Shown: positions 7,023-15,543 of the stretch, in pieces
Layout of the letters: each line of letters begins with the position of its first letter
Numbering within the stretch: position 1 is the stretch's first letter
Notes under the pieces: generated by a model
Database searches by the model: none
What the model saw: only the letters and a program-made list of their open reading frames with translations
What the model was told of the DNA's origin: nothing
From: an uncultured Clostridia bacterium
GTDB taxonomy: Bacteria > Bacillota > Clostridia > Christensenellales > Borkfalkiaceae
Direction: 5' to 3'
DNA: 54,069 bases
NCBI GenBank assembly: GCA_947631005.1
Contig: CANRJR010000014.1
Span: 1-54,069, forward strand
Position numbers and translations under genes: made by a program

Positions 7023-7931
7023 ATGGCAGATTTAAGCGTAACGCTGTGCGGCGTGCCGCTCAAAAATCCCGTCATTCCCGCGTCGGGGACGTTCGGCTTC
7101 GGCAGGGAATTTAACGAGATCTACGATATTTCCGTGCTCGGCGCGGTGGCGACCAAGGGGCTCACCCTCGCGCCGCGGAGCGGCAATCCCGTCCCCCGTA
7201 TCGCGGAGAGCGGGAACGTCGTCCTCAACGCCGTCGGACTGCAAAACCCCGGTGTGGAGAGCTTTCTCAAAAACGACCTTTCGTGGCTTCGCTCCAAAAC
7301 GCGGGTCATCGCCAACGTCGCGGGGAGCACGGTTGAAGAATACGGCGAGATCTGCGCCCGTCTCGACGGCAAGACCGACTTCATCGAACTCAACATCTCC
7401 TGCCCCAACGTCAAGTGCGGGGGGATGGCGTTCGGCGTCCGTCCCGCCGATGTGGAGCGGGTGACGCGGACGGCGAAAGACGCCCTCAAATCCACCCCGC
7501 TCATCGTAAAACTTTCGCCCAACGTCGAGAGCATTTCCGCGGTCGCGCGGGCGGCGGAGGCGGGCGGCGCGGACGGCATTTCGCTCGTCAACACCTTTAC
7601 GGGGATGGCGATCGACGTCGAACGCCGCCGCCCCGTGCTCGCCAACAACACGGGCGGCGTATCGGGCGCGGGTATCAAGCCCATCGCGGTGCGCATGGTG
7701 TACGAGGCGAGCCGCGCCGTGAATATCCCCGTCGTCGGCATGGGGGGGATCGTATGCGCGGAGGACGCCGTGGAATTTCTGCTCGCGGGCGCGACGGCGG
7801 TGCAGGTCGGCACGCACAACTTCACCGACGCGCTCGCCTGCCCCAAGATCATCGAGGGGCTGTCCCGCTGGTGCGAGGCGCACGGCGTGGAGAAGATCGG
7901 CGCGCTCACGGGCGCGCTCCAATGCAATTAA
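7023..7931 (+). CDS. pyrD: Dihydroorotate dehydrogenase, class 1B catalytic subunit
   Basis: A 302-residue FMN enzyme oxidising dihydroorotate to orotate. The catalytic base is C127 in NISCPNVKCGG, the marker of cytosolic class 1 enzymes; the adjacent pyrK identifies class 1B, which uses NAD+. FMN and phosphate-binding segments are visible at SGTFGFG near residue 21 and GMGGIV near 240. The start is ATG 7023 with AAGGAGA upstream. The pyrK-pyrD-pyrE order fits a cytosolic anaerobic-compatible pathway without a quinone-linked enzyme. Confidence 0.95.
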   Translation: MADLSVTLCGVPLKNPVIPASGTFGFGREFNEIYDISVLGAVATKGLTLAPRSGNPVPRIAESGNVVLNAVGLQNPGVESFLKNDLSWLRSKTRVIANVAGSTVEEYGEICARLDGKTDFIELNISCPNVKCGGMAFGVRPADVERVTRTAKDALKSTPLIVKLSPNVESISAVARAAEAGGADGISLVNTFTGMAIDVERRRPVLANNTGGVSGAGIKPIAVRMVYEASRAVNIPVVGMGGIVCAEDAVEFLLAGATAVQVGTHNFTDALACPKIIEGLSRWCEAHGVEKIGALTGALQCN

Positions 7932-7941
7932 GGAGAGAGCA

Positions 7942-8592
7942 ATGCAGGATTATCAACGCGGTTTCATCCGGTTCATGGCAGACAACGGCGCGCTTCTGTT
8001 CGGCGACTTCACCCTCAAAAGCGGCCGCCGCGCGCCCTATTTCATCAACGCGGGCAACTACCGCACGGGGGAGCAGATCGCCCGCCTCGGCGAGTACTAC
8101 GCGGCGTGCTTCATCGACAAAAAGATTTCGGCGGACGTCCTTTTGGGACCCGCCTACAAGGGCATTCCGCTCGCCGTCTCCACGGCGATCGCCCTGACCC
8201 GCTACAACAAGAACGTGGGCTACTGCTTCGACCGCAAGGAAATCAAAGACCACGGCGAGGGCGGCATGTTCGTCGGCGCGCCCCTCTGCGCGGGCGGCGA
8301 GGTCTGCCTCATCGAGGACGTGATGACGTCGGGAAAGGCACTTCGCGAGATTCTCCCCAAGATCGCCGCCGAGGCGGACGTGAAAGTGACCTCGATGATC
8401 GTCTCGGTGGACCGCTGCGAGCGGGGAACGGGAAACAAGTCCGCCGTGCGCGAGGCGTTCGATACGTTCGGCGTGCGGGTGTATTCCATCGTGACCGTGA
8501 AAGACGTGATCGACGCCCTCGAAGAGGGCGTGATCGCAGGCAGGGAACATCTTCCCGCCATGCGGGCGTATTTGGAGCAGTACGGCGCATAG
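7942..8592 (+). CDS. pyrE: Orotate phosphoribosyltransferase
   Basis: A 216-residue enzyme joining orotate to PRPP to give OMP. The N-terminal FTLKSGRRAPYFINAG is the orotate-binding signature, DRKEIKDHGEGG is the flexible catalytic loop, and VCLIEDVMTSGKAL (about 121-134) is the PRPP-binding motif. It starts at ATG 7942 behind AAGGAGAG, 10 nt after pyrD. It is the last pyr gene, followed by a G+C-rich hairpin. Together the operon encodes every step from carbamoyl phosphate to UMP. Confidence 0.95.
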   Translation: MQDYQRGFIRFMADNGALLFGDFTLKSGRRAPYFINAGNYRTGEQIARLGEYYAACFIDKKISADVLLGPAYKGIPLAVSTAIALTRYNKNVGYCFDRKEIKDHGEGGMFVGAPLCAGGEVCLIEDVMTSGKALREILPKIAAEADVKVTSMIVSVDRCERGTGNKSAVREAFDTFGVRVYSIVTVKDVIDALEEGVIAGREHLPAMRAYLEQYGA

Positions 8593-8614
8593 TCCCGCCG
8601 CAAAAATCGTATCG

Positions 8615-8647
8615 GCGAGCCCCGCGTCCGTTCGGCGCGGGGCTCGC
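8615..8647 (+). terminator. Hairpin after the pyr operon
   Basis: A perfect 12-bp stem (GCGAGCCCCGCG, 8615-8626, with CGCGGGGCTCGC, 8636-8647) around a 9-nt loop. No T-run follows, so termination efficiency is uncertain; it may mainly protect the 3' end. Confidence 0.55.
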
Positions 8648-8722
8648 TCCGTCCAAAGGCGATCGTCCGAAAGAGGACGTTTTGCGCGAAAACGGATATT
8701 TGCGTTCCGCGGCGCATACCTT

Positions 8723-11308
8723 ATGCGTATGGAACAGTATCGGCTGGATGTGCGGGAGACGCTCGCGCAATATGGGACGAGCGAACGGGGGCTGACCTCC
8801 GAGGAGGCGAAGGCGAGGCTGGAAGGCGGGCAAAACGTCATCGAGACGGGCAAAAAGAGCAGCCTCTTGGGGCTGTTTTTTTCACAGTTCAAAGACCTCA
8901 TGACCCTCATCCTCATCGCGGCGGCGGCACTCTCGGGCGTGCTCGCCTTCGTGACGGGCGACAAGAGCGAACTCGCCGATACGGGCATTTTGCTCTTTGT
9001 CATCCTGTTGAACGCCGTGGTCGGGTTTTTACAGCAATACCGCGCCGACCACGCCATCGAAAATCTCAAAAAACTCTCCGTGTGCGAGGCGAAGGCGGTG
9101 CGGGACGGCAAGGTCGTGAAGATCGACGCGCGCGAGCTCGTCGTCGGCGACGTCATCGAACTCGCCGAGGGGGACGCCGTCCCCGCCGACTGCCGCATCC
9201 TCTCGTCGGACGACTTCCGCTGCGACGAATCGACGCTCACGGGGGAATCCAAGCCCGTCAAAAAGTACAACTGCGTCGTGCAAAAGAGCGGGCTCTCCGA
9301 CCGCGCCAACACGGCGTTCTCCTCTGCGTACTGCGTCCGCGGGACGGCGCGGTGCGTCGTCGTGGCGACGGGCATGAACACCGAAACGGGTCGGATCGCG
9401 CGCATGTTGCAGGAGAAAAAACCCGCCCCCTCCCCCCTCGACAAGACCATCGCGCGGCTCGGAAAAATCATCACGATCGCGGTCATGGTGGTGTCGTGTT
9501 TGCTTTTTGCGGGGGGATTGCTGCAACATAGGAGCACCTTTTTGCAGAACCTCATGTCGGCGGTCGCCATCGCCGTGGCGGCGATTCCCGAGGGCATGGG
9601 GGCGGTCGTCACCGTCATTCTCGCCATGGGCGTACAGCGGATGGCAAAGCGGCGGGCGGTCATGCGGAAGCTCTCCGCCGTCGAGGCTCTCGGCAGTTGC
9701 AGCGTGATCTGTTCGGACAAGACGGGCACGCTCACCCTCGGCAAAATGCGGGTCGAGGAGATCGCCGCCGACTTTTCGGGGCAGGGCGCGCGCGCCGAAG
9801 AGGAACTTCTCAAATGTATCCGCGCCTGCCATTCCGTCAAGGGCGAGGCGGGCGCGTACCTCGGCGACCCGACCGAGATCGCCCTGCTCGAATACGCCGA
9901 CCGTCGCCGCTTCCGCTTCGGCTTCACCCCGCTCGGCGGGACGCCGTTTTCCTCCGAACGCAAGATGATGAGCGTGCTCGTGCAAAGCGGCGGGACGCGG
10001 CTGTATGTGAAAGGCGGCGCGGACGTCCTGCTCAAACGGTGTACCCGCATGCTCACCGAGGCGGGGGAGACGCCGCTCACCCCGCAGATGCGGGCGGAGA
10101 TCTCGGCGCGCGTCACGGCGTATTCGCGGCGCGCCATGCGGGTGCTCGGCTTCGCCTACGGCACGGGCGAAAAGGAGAGCGACCTCGTATTTTTGGGGCT
10201 CGCCGCCATGCTCGATCCCCCCAAGGAGGGAGTGGAAGAGGCGGTGCGCGCCTTCCGCCGCGCGGGGGTCAAGGTCGTCATGATCACGGGGGACGGCGCG
10301 GAGACGGCGTTTGCCATCGCCTCCCGCCTCGGGATCGCCGACGATTGGGGGGAAGTCGTCACGGGGGAGGAGCTCGACGGCATGGACGCGCGCGAGCTTG
10401 CCCGCCGCGTCAAGGGATACGCCGTCTATGCGCGCGTTTCGCCCAAGCACAAGTCGGAGATCGTGCGCGCCCTGCAAACGCAGGGGGAGGTGGTCGCCAT
10501 GACGGGGGACGGCGTCAACGACGCGCCCGCGCTCAAAGCCGCCGACATCGGGATCGCCATGGGTTCGGGGACGGACGTCGCCAAGAGTGCCGCCGACATT
10601 GTGCTCGCCGACGACGATTTTTCCACGATGGTGCACGCCGTCGAGGAGGGGCGCAACGTCTTTTTCAACGTCAAAAAGACCATCTCGTTCTTCCTCGCGA
10701 CCAACCTCGCCGAGGTGCTCTGCGTGCTCGTCGCCTCCCTCTTTTTGTGGCGGTACGACTTTCTCACCTCCACCCAACTGCTGTGGATCAACCTCATCAC
10801 CGATTCCCTCCCCGTGCTCGCGCTCGGCGTGGAAAAAAAGGAGGGCGCAATGGACTGCCCTCCCGTCGCGGGGCGGGAGATCTTCTCCTCCGCCGCCCTC
10901 TTGCGCATTCTCTTTTTCGGGGTCGTGCAGACGGCGATCGTGCTCACGGTGTTCCTTTCCGCCCTCCGCGCCTACGGCAACGCCGCGGCGAGCACGATGG
11001 CGTTCATGACGCTCTCTTTCCTCGAACTCTTCCACGCGTTCAACGTCCGCAAGGACGGACCCGCCCGCCCGCGCGATTTTATCGCCAACCCCGCGCTGTT
11101 ATGTACGCTGTTGGTCGGCGTCGGGATCAGCGTGCTTCTCTCGGTTACGCCGCTTCGCACGCTCTTCTCGCTCGCCGCGCTCACCCCCGTGCAGTGGGCG
11201 ATCGTGTTCGGCGCGTCGCTCTCCATCCTCCCCATCGGCGAGATCTCCAAGCGGATCTTCGCACTGCCGAAAGTCAGAATTGGCAAAAAACGCACCCTTC
11301 CGCTTTGA
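8723..11308 (+). CDS. P-type cation-transporting ATPase (P2A/calcium type)
   Basis: An 861-residue membrane pump. The actuator TGES lies near residues 173-176. The phosphorylation site is D332 in CSDKTGTLT, nucleotide-domain motifs follow (VKGGADVLL), and the hinge MTGDGVNDAPALKAADIGIAMG begins near residue 593. The ion-site helix M4 reads IPEGMGAVVT, and M6 reads NLITDSLPVLALG. The M4 glutamate and the M6 Asn and Asp are kept, which fits Ca2+ or a related cation. M4 has Gly where a second proline is common. The start may be ATG 8723 or 8729; neither has a clear ribosome binding site and no convincing promoter is seen. The 3' end overlaps the convergent deacetylase gene by 35 bp. Confidence 0.88.
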   Translation: MRMEQYRLDVRETLAQYGTSERGLTSEEAKARLEGGQNVIETGKKSSLLGLFFSQFKDLMTLILIAAAALSGVLAFVTGDKSELADTGILLFVILLNAVVGFLQQYRADHAIENLKKLSVCEAKAVRDGKVVKIDARELVVGDVIELAEGDAVPADCRILSSDDFRCDESTLTGESKPVKKYNCVVQKSGLSDRANTAFSSAYCVRGTARCVVVATGMNTETGRIARMLQEKKPAPSPLDKTIARLGKIITIAVMVVSCLLFAGGLLQHRSTFLQNLMSAVAIAVAAIPEGMGAVVTVILAMGVQRMAKRRAVMRKLSAVEALGSCSVICSDKTGTLTLGKMRVEEIAADFSGQGARAEEELLKCIRACHSVKGEAGAYLGDPTEIALLEYADRRRFRFGFTPLGGTPFSSERKMMSVLVQSGGTRLYVKGGADVLLKRCTRMLTEAGETPLTPQMRAEISARVTAYSRRAMRVLGFAYGTGEKESDLVFLGLAAMLDPPKEGVEEAVRAFRRAGVKVVMITGDGAETAFAIASRLGIADDWGEVVTGEELDGMDARELARRVKGYAVYARVSPKHKSEIVRALQTQGEVVAMTGDGVNDAPALKAADIGIAMGSGTDVAKSAADIVLADDDFSTMVHAVEEGRNVFFNVKKTISFFLATNLAEVLCVLVASLFLWRYDFLTSTQLLWINLITDSLPVLALGVEKKEGAMDCPPVAGREIFSSAALLRILFFGVVQTAIVLTVFLSALRAYGNAAASTMAFMTLSFLELFHAFNVRKDGPARPRDFIANPALLCTLLVGVGISVLLSVTPLRTLFSLAALTPVQWAIVFGASLSILPIGEISKRIFALPKVRIGKKRTLPL

Positions 11309-11954
11309 AGTGGGCGATGATGGCGGGGAGAGCCTCGGCGGTTGCGGCGTGCGGCGCGGAATCGTGCAACAAAAGCACCACGGGATCTTTGTTCTGCGCC
11401 GTGTCGACGGCGGTTTGAAAGAGGGTCTGCGCGGAGGCGTTTCGGGTCTCCTCGTCGCCGCATACGGCGTTCCACCAAACGACGCGGTATCCCTCGCGTT
11501 CGAGCAGGGCGCGCTTTTCGAAGTGCCCGCCCCCGGGGAAGCGGTACACGCGCGGGGTGACGCCCGCAACGCGGGAGATGGTCGCGGCGCAGGCGGCGGC
11601 GTCGCGCAGAAGCGCGTCGTCGCCCGCATAGATCTCGCCGTAGCGGTGGGTCTGCGAATGCACGCCCAGCGTATGTCCCTCGGCGGCGATGCGGCGCAGG
11701 GTGTTTTCGCGCCCCCAAACGCGGTCGCCCACCACAAAGAAAGTCGCCTTCACCTGTTCCTTTTGGAGGGTGTCGAGAATGCGGTTGGTCACGACCTCGC
11801 TCGGACCGTCGTCGAACGTGAGATAGACTTCGCGCGCCTGCGCGGCGAACGAAAAGGTCGGCGCGGTCATCGTAAGGCGCGCCCCGAAGTGGGCAAGCAA
11901 CATGAGCACGACGGCGAAGATCGCGATCGCCGCGGTAAAAAAGGTTTTCCGCAT
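11274..11954 (-). CDS. Polysaccharide deacetylase (NodB-type), membrane anchored
   Basis: A 226-residue protein with an N-terminal hydrophobic segment (residues 5-21, uncleaved anchor or signal) and a NodB domain. Motif 1 is TFDDGPS (D48, D49), motif 2 is H99-S-Q-T-H103, and RFPGGG is motif 3. DPVVLLLHD supplies the late histidine motif. It should remove N-acetyl groups from a cell-surface glycan, possibly peptidoglycan, as with PdaA-type enzymes. The start at 11954 puts the signal segment at the N terminus. A longer start at 12044 would add a poorly hydrophobic extension and overlap the galM leader. It converges on the P-type ATPase with a 35-bp coding overlap. Confidence 0.85.
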   Translation of the reverse strand: MRKTFFTAAIAIFAVVLMLLAHFGARLTMTAPTFSFAAQAREVYLTFDDGPSEVVTNRILDTLQKEQVKATFFVVGDRVWGRENTLRRIAAEGHTLGVHSQTHRYGEIYAGDDALLRDAAACAATISRVAGVTPRVYRFPGGGHFEKRALLEREGYRVVWWNAVCGDEETRNASAQTLFQTAVDTAQNKDPVVLLLHDSAPHAATAEALPAIIAHFKAEGCVFCQF

Positions 11955-11985
11955 ATCCCGAGTTTGGGTAATTTTCGCAAGAATA

Positions 11986-12014
11986 TTTACTTTTCGCGCG
12001 CGGTGTGATATAAT
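11986..12014 (+). promoter_or_regulatory. Promoter of galM
   Basis: TTTACT (11986-11991), 17 bp, TATAAT (12009-12014), followed by an ACGGAGG ribosome binding site before the ATG at 12037. Confidence 0.75.
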
Positions 12015-12036
12015 GTCACGGAACGGAGGAAAATGT

Positions 12037-13074
12037 ATGATCACAACAAAGAGTTTCGGAAAAACGCAAGACGGAAAAGAGGTGCTCGCCTTTACGCTTC
12101 ACGACGGCGCGGCAAGCCTCACCGTCCTCAATTTCGGCGGCGTTGTCCAGAGCCTCGTCGTCCCCGACAGGGCGGGAAATCCCGTCGACGTCTTGCTCGG
12201 CTATCCCGACGTTGCGGGCTACGAGCAAAACGGCGGCTACCTCGGCGCGCTCATCGGCAGGTTCGGCAACCGCATCGGCGAGGGAAAGCTCACCGTCGGC
12301 GGCAAGACCTATCAGCTGTATTGCAACGACCGCGGCAACCATTTGCACGGCGGCAAGGAGGGCTTCAACCGCAAGATCTGGGCGCACGAGATCGACGGGG
12401 ATTCGCTCAAACTCTCCATCGTCTCGCCCGACGGCGAAGAGAACTACCCCGGCACGCTCCGCGTTCTCGTAACGTACACCTTTGAAAACCGCACGCTCGG
12501 GATCTCCTACCGCGCCGTCTCCGACCGCGCCACCGCCGTCAACCTCACCAATCACGCCTATTTCAACCTGAACGGCGAGGGGGACGGTTCGATCCTCGAC
12601 AACGAGCTCTTCATCGACAGCGACTTCATCACGCCCACCAATCCCACCATGATCCCCGTCGGCGGCTTCCGCGCCGTCAAGGGCACGCCGTTCGACTTCA
12701 CCGTCGCAAAGCCCATCGGACGGGATATCGAAGCGGACGACGTCGACCTCAAACAGGGCAACGGGTACGATCACTGCCACGTCCTCAAAAACCGTTGCGG
12801 GGAGATGACCGAGTACGCCGTGGCGTACAGCCCCAAGACGGGCATCCGCATGCGCTGCTTCACCGATATGCCCGCCGTACAGTTTTACGCGGGGAACGGT
12901 CTGCACCAGCAGGGCAAGACCGCCTACTACGGAAAACGCGCGGGCTTCTGCCTCGAAACGCAGGCGATCCCCAACAACCCCAACGTGCCCGAGTACGCCG
13001 AAAAGGGAAGCTCGATCCTCCCCGCGGGCAAGGAATATGCGTTCTGCGCCAAATACGCCTTCGACGTCGTTTGA
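12037..13074 (+). CDS. galM: Aldose 1-epimerase (mutarotase)
   Basis: A 345-residue enzyme interconverting alpha and beta anomers of sugars such as galactose and glucose. Family landmarks are IGRFGNRIGEGKLTVGG near residue 73, the NHLHGGKEGFN segment near 105, TNHAYFNL near 170 with a catalytic-site histidine, GYDHC near 245, and the C-terminal LETQAIPNNPN carrying the catalytic glutamate. The start is ATG 12037. An ATG at 12033 is out of frame. It is a single-gene unit with its own promoter and a strong terminator; no other galactose genes are nearby. Confidence 0.93.
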   Translation: MITTKSFGKTQDGKEVLAFTLHDGAASLTVLNFGGVVQSLVVPDRAGNPVDVLLGYPDVAGYEQNGGYLGALIGRFGNRIGEGKLTVGGKTYQLYCNDRGNHLHGGKEGFNRKIWAHEIDGDSLKLSIVSPDGEENYPGTLRVLVTYTFENRTLGISYRAVSDRATAVNLTNHAYFNLNGEGDGSILDNELFIDSDFITPTNPTMIPVGGFRAVKGTPFDFTVAKPIGRDIEADDVDLKQGNGYDHCHVLKNRCGEMTEYAVAYSPKTGIRMRCFTDMPAVQFYAGNGLHQQGKTAYYGKRAGFCLETQAIPNNPNVPEYAEKGSSILPAGKEYAFCAKYAFDVV

Positions 13075-13093
13075 GAAAATTCATTTCATACGG

Positions 13094-13126
13094 AAATATC
13101 CCGCGCACATCGCGCGGGATATTTTT
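13094..13126 (+). terminator. Intrinsic terminator of galM
   Basis: A 13-bp perfect stem, AAATATCCCGCGC (13094-13106) with GCGCGGGATATTT (13112-13124), 5-nt loop, and T-run 13122-13126. Confidence 0.9.
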
Positions 13127-13137
13127 CAAACAGAGCA

Positions 13138-13170
13138 TAAAAAAACGCGGCGGTTTCGCCGCGTTTTTAT
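13138..13170 (-). terminator. Intrinsic terminator of the convergent small membrane gene (bidirectional)
   Basis: A palindrome with AAAAAACGCGGCG and CGCCGCGTTTTT arms around GTTT. On the minus strand it ends in a long T-run, just after the stop at 13179. Read on the plus strand it would back up the galM terminator. Confidence 0.85.
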
Positions 13171-13178
13171 GATTGGAT

Positions 13179-13652
13179 TCAGAGTGCGAGCCCGAGGATC
13201 ATCCAAAGGAGGAAGCCCCAGCAGAGGATGCCCCACATTGCCATCTTGCCGCATTCGAGCGCGAGTTCGGACTTTGTTCTGTACCAAGCGAAGTGGAGCG
13301 CGATGCCGCAAGGGAATACGATGAGCGACAAAATCTGCCAGCCGATGAGCGAGGTGTTGGAGAACACCTGCTTGAACCAAGGCACGATGGACTTGTAGAA
13401 GCCGATCGACGCTTCGACGCTGACCGCCCAGCCGAGCGCGATAAACGCAACGTCGATGATGAAGTACAGCCACGACAGCCCGTAAACGCCGCCCGCGTTG
13501 GTCGCGAAGTTCATGATGATGGAAATGAATTCCACGGCGAAGAAGAACGAAACGTCGCGTTCGGTGTGTCTGTGCAGGTAAGCGTAATAGATCGCCACGA
13601 ATGCCGTAAGAAACAGCGAGATCACGCCGAGCACCATATTGAATGTAGTCAT
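13179..13652 (-). CDS. Small four-helix membrane protein of unknown function
   Basis: A 157-residue very hydrophobic protein with about four transmembrane segments (near residues 5-22, 32-50, 55-75 and 95-120, with a further hydrophobic C-terminal stretch). It is rich in Trp and Phe and has no recognised catalytic motif. The start at 13652 follows a GGGGGAA ribosome binding site, and the promoter at 13683-13711 rules out the longer upstream reading. It is a monocistronic unit with a full-consensus promoter and a strong terminator, so probably well expressed. I do not recognise the family. Confidence 0.75.
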   Translation of the reverse strand: MTTFNMVLGVISLFLTAFVAIYYAYLHRHTERDVSFFFAVEFISIIMNFATNAGGVYGLSWLYFIIDVAFIALGWAVSVEASIGFYKSIVPWFKQVFSNTSLIGWQILSLIVFPCGIALHFAWYRTKSELALECGKMAMWGILCWGFLLWMILGLAL

Positions 13653-13682
13653 AAAGTTCCCCCGTTTTTTGTACTTTTCTTT

Positions 13683-13711
13683 ATTATAATACGAAGAATT
13701 GCAAATGTCAA
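13683..13711 (-). promoter_or_regulatory. Full-consensus promoter of the small membrane protein
   Basis: On the minus strand, TTGACA (13706-13711), 17 bp, TATAAT (13683-13688), matching the sigma-A consensus at all twelve positions. Confidence 0.9.
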
Positions 13712-13834
13712 TATCCGAAATGAAAATTTCGCGAAAAAATCGACGGACAAAATTTGTGCAAATTGCGCAAAAACACCTTTTCCCGCCCGCCGCATACCAT
13801 ACAGTGACCGCTGTTGCGGCAGGGAGATCTACAA

Positions 13835-14590
13835 ATGCAATGGTTTTTGTCCTTACGGACGTGGGAGCAGGCACTTCTCGCGTCCGTCATGATGTACGCG
13901 GCGACGACGCTCGGCGCAAGTCTCGTCCTCTTTTTCGGAAAACTCAACAAGCCCGCGCTCGCCGCGCTCACGGGCGGGGCGGCGGGCATCATGATCGCGG
14001 CTTCCTTTTTTTCGCTGCTTCTGCCCGCGCTCGAATATCCCTCCTTTTTGCCCGACTATCTCACCGTCACCCTCGGATTTTTGGGCGGCGGGCTCTTTAT
14101 CCTCCTCTCCGACCTCGCCCTTTCCCGCAAGATGAAACAAAAGGGACGGAGCGGACTGCTCTATTTCGCCGTCACGCTGCACAACGTACCCGAGGGGCTC
14201 GCCGTGGGGGTGGCGTTCGCGGCGGCTGTCTCGGAAAACGCCGCCCTCGCCGCGCTCGTGTTCGCCGTGGGGATCGCGGCGCAGAATTTTCCCGAGGGGG
14301 CGTGCGTCGCCTTCCCCCTGCGCGCGGACGGCATGTCGCGGCGGAAGAGTTTTTTCTTCGCGCAGGGTTCGGGCGCGGTGGAGATCCCCGCCTGCGTACT
14401 CGGCGCGGTCGCCGCCGCCGCGGTGCGCGGCTTGCTTCCGTGGGCACTCTCCTTTTCGGCGGGCGCGATGATCGCCGTCGTCTGTTCCGAACTCATCCCC
14501 GAATGTTTTTCGGAGAGCAAGACGGCGGCGTCTATCGGGACGGTCTTGGGGTTTTGCGTCATGATGATCCTCGATATCGCGCTCGGTTGA
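13835..14590 (+). CDS. ZIP-family metal transporter
   Basis: A 251-residue membrane protein with eight predicted helices. Helix IV carries the ZIP signature HNVPEGLAVG (near residue 118), and helix V a related QNFPEGACVAF, the binuclear metal centre used for zinc, iron or manganese uptake. It resembles bacterial ZupT/GufA-type proteins. The start at ATG 13835 follows CAGGGAGA; an upstream in-frame TTG at 13814 is less likely. Metal specificity cannot be told from sequence. The downstream SDR gene follows after 37 nt and may be co-transcribed. Confidence 0.88.
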   Translation: MQWFLSLRTWEQALLASVMMYAATTLGASLVLFFGKLNKPALAALTGGAAGIMIAASFFSLLLPALEYPSFLPDYLTVTLGFLGGGLFILLSDLALSRKMKQKGRSGLLYFAVTLHNVPEGLAVGVAFAAAVSENAALAALVFAVGIAAQNFPEGACVAFPLRADGMSRRKSFFFAQGSGAVEIPACVLGAVAAAAVRGLLPWALSFSAGAMIAVVCSELIPECFSESKTAASIGTVLGFCVMMILDIALG

Positions 14591-14627
14591 CCGTATAAAA
14601 ATTTTTCGGGCGTCCATACTTGCGGAT

Positions 14628-15479
14628 ATGGAAGAGAGCGAAAAGACGCCGCAGACCGAAAAGGCGGCGGAAGAGAAAAAGGGCGGGCGGCGCACGGCGA
14701 TCGTCGTGGGCGGCTCGTCGGGCATCGGCAGGGAAACGGCGTTGCGGCTTCTCGCCAAGGGATTTCGGGTGTTCAACATCTCGCGGACGCCCTTCCGCGG
14801 GGAACGCGTGCATACGATCGAGGCGGACGCTGCGCAGGAGGGCGAACTCTCCCGCGCCGTGTATGCCGCCGCCGAGGAAGCGGACGGGGTCGATCTGTTC
14901 GTCTATTCGGCGGGATATTCCATGGCAGCCCCCCTCGAATACGCGAAGAGCCGCGATTACAGGTATCTCTTCGAGGTGAATTACTTCGGCGCGGTGGAGG
15001 CTTTGCGCGCCGTCGCCCCCTATCTCAAAAAGCGCGGGGGACGGGCGATTCTCGTCGGCTCGCTCGGCGGGGGCGTGCCCATTCCCTACGACGGCTTCTA
15101 TTCGGCGTCGAAGGCGGCGATCGAAATGCTCGCGCGCGAATCCGACCTCGAACTTCGCCCGCACGGCGTGCGGGTGAGCGCGATCTTGCCCGGGGGCACG
15201 GCGACGGACTTCACATACAGCCGCCGCGTGTATTCCGACGAGGAGAGCCTCGGCTATACGCCGTCCGTCAAAAAGGCGTCCGCCGCGCTCGCCAACATGG
15301 AACAGGGGGGGATGAACCCCTCGCTCGTCGCCGACGCCATCGTCAAACTGTCCGAAAAGCGCAACCCGCCGCCCGTCGCCGTCGCGGGCGGGAAGAACAC
15401 CGTGCTTCGGTATTTGGGAAAGGTCTTGCCCGAACGCGTCACCGATTGGGCGGTGCGAAGAAAATTCAACCAAAAATGA
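14628..15479 (+). CDS. Short-chain dehydrogenase/reductase (SDR) family protein
   Basis: A 283-residue Rossmann-fold oxidoreductase. A charged, lysine-rich leader of about 20 residues precedes the cofactor motif VVGGSSGIG (about 25-33), in which Gly replaces the usual Thr. FVYSAGY stands for the NAG motif, and the catalytic Y158-S-A-S-K162 is present. The NAD(P)H-dependent substrate is unknown. The TxxF/DFTY region after LPGGTATD and the C-terminal VLPERVTDW segment suggest a reductase of bulky substrates, but this is weak. No clear ribosome binding site or promoter is seen upstream. It ends at a convergent hairpin. Confidence 0.82.
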   Translation: MEESEKTPQTEKAAEEKKGGRRTAIVVGGSSGIGRETALRLLAKGFRVFNISRTPFRGERVHTIEADAAQEGELSRAVYAAAEEADGVDLFVYSAGYSMAAPLEYAKSRDYRYLFEVNYFGAVEALRAVAPYLKKRGGRAILVGSLGGGVPIPYDGFYSASKAAIEMLARESDLELRPHGVRVSAILPGGTATDFTYSRRVYSDEESLGYTPSVKKASAALANMEQGGMNPSLVADAIVKLSEKRNPPPVAVAGGKNTVLRYLGKVLPERVTDWAVRRKFNQK

Positions 15480-15520
15480 GAACGCGCCGCGCGCCCGCTT
15501 TTTGCGGGCGCGCGGCGTTC
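15472..15520 (-). terminator. G+C-rich terminator hairpin between convergent genes
   Basis: A 13-bp stem (15486-15498 with 15504-15516) extended by four pairs with a 2-nt bulge. On the minus strand it is followed by TCATTTTT, so it best serves the minus-strand membrane gene. On the plus strand there is no T-run. Confidence 0.7.
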
Positions 15521-15543
15521 TGTCTCGAAAATTTTCGGAAACG

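Noticed and set aside
8309..11035. Very long minus-strand frames opposite the P-type ATPase
   Set aside because: The plus-strand frame has all P-type ATPase motifs in order; the antisense frames show only compositionally biased Arg/Ala-rich sequence.
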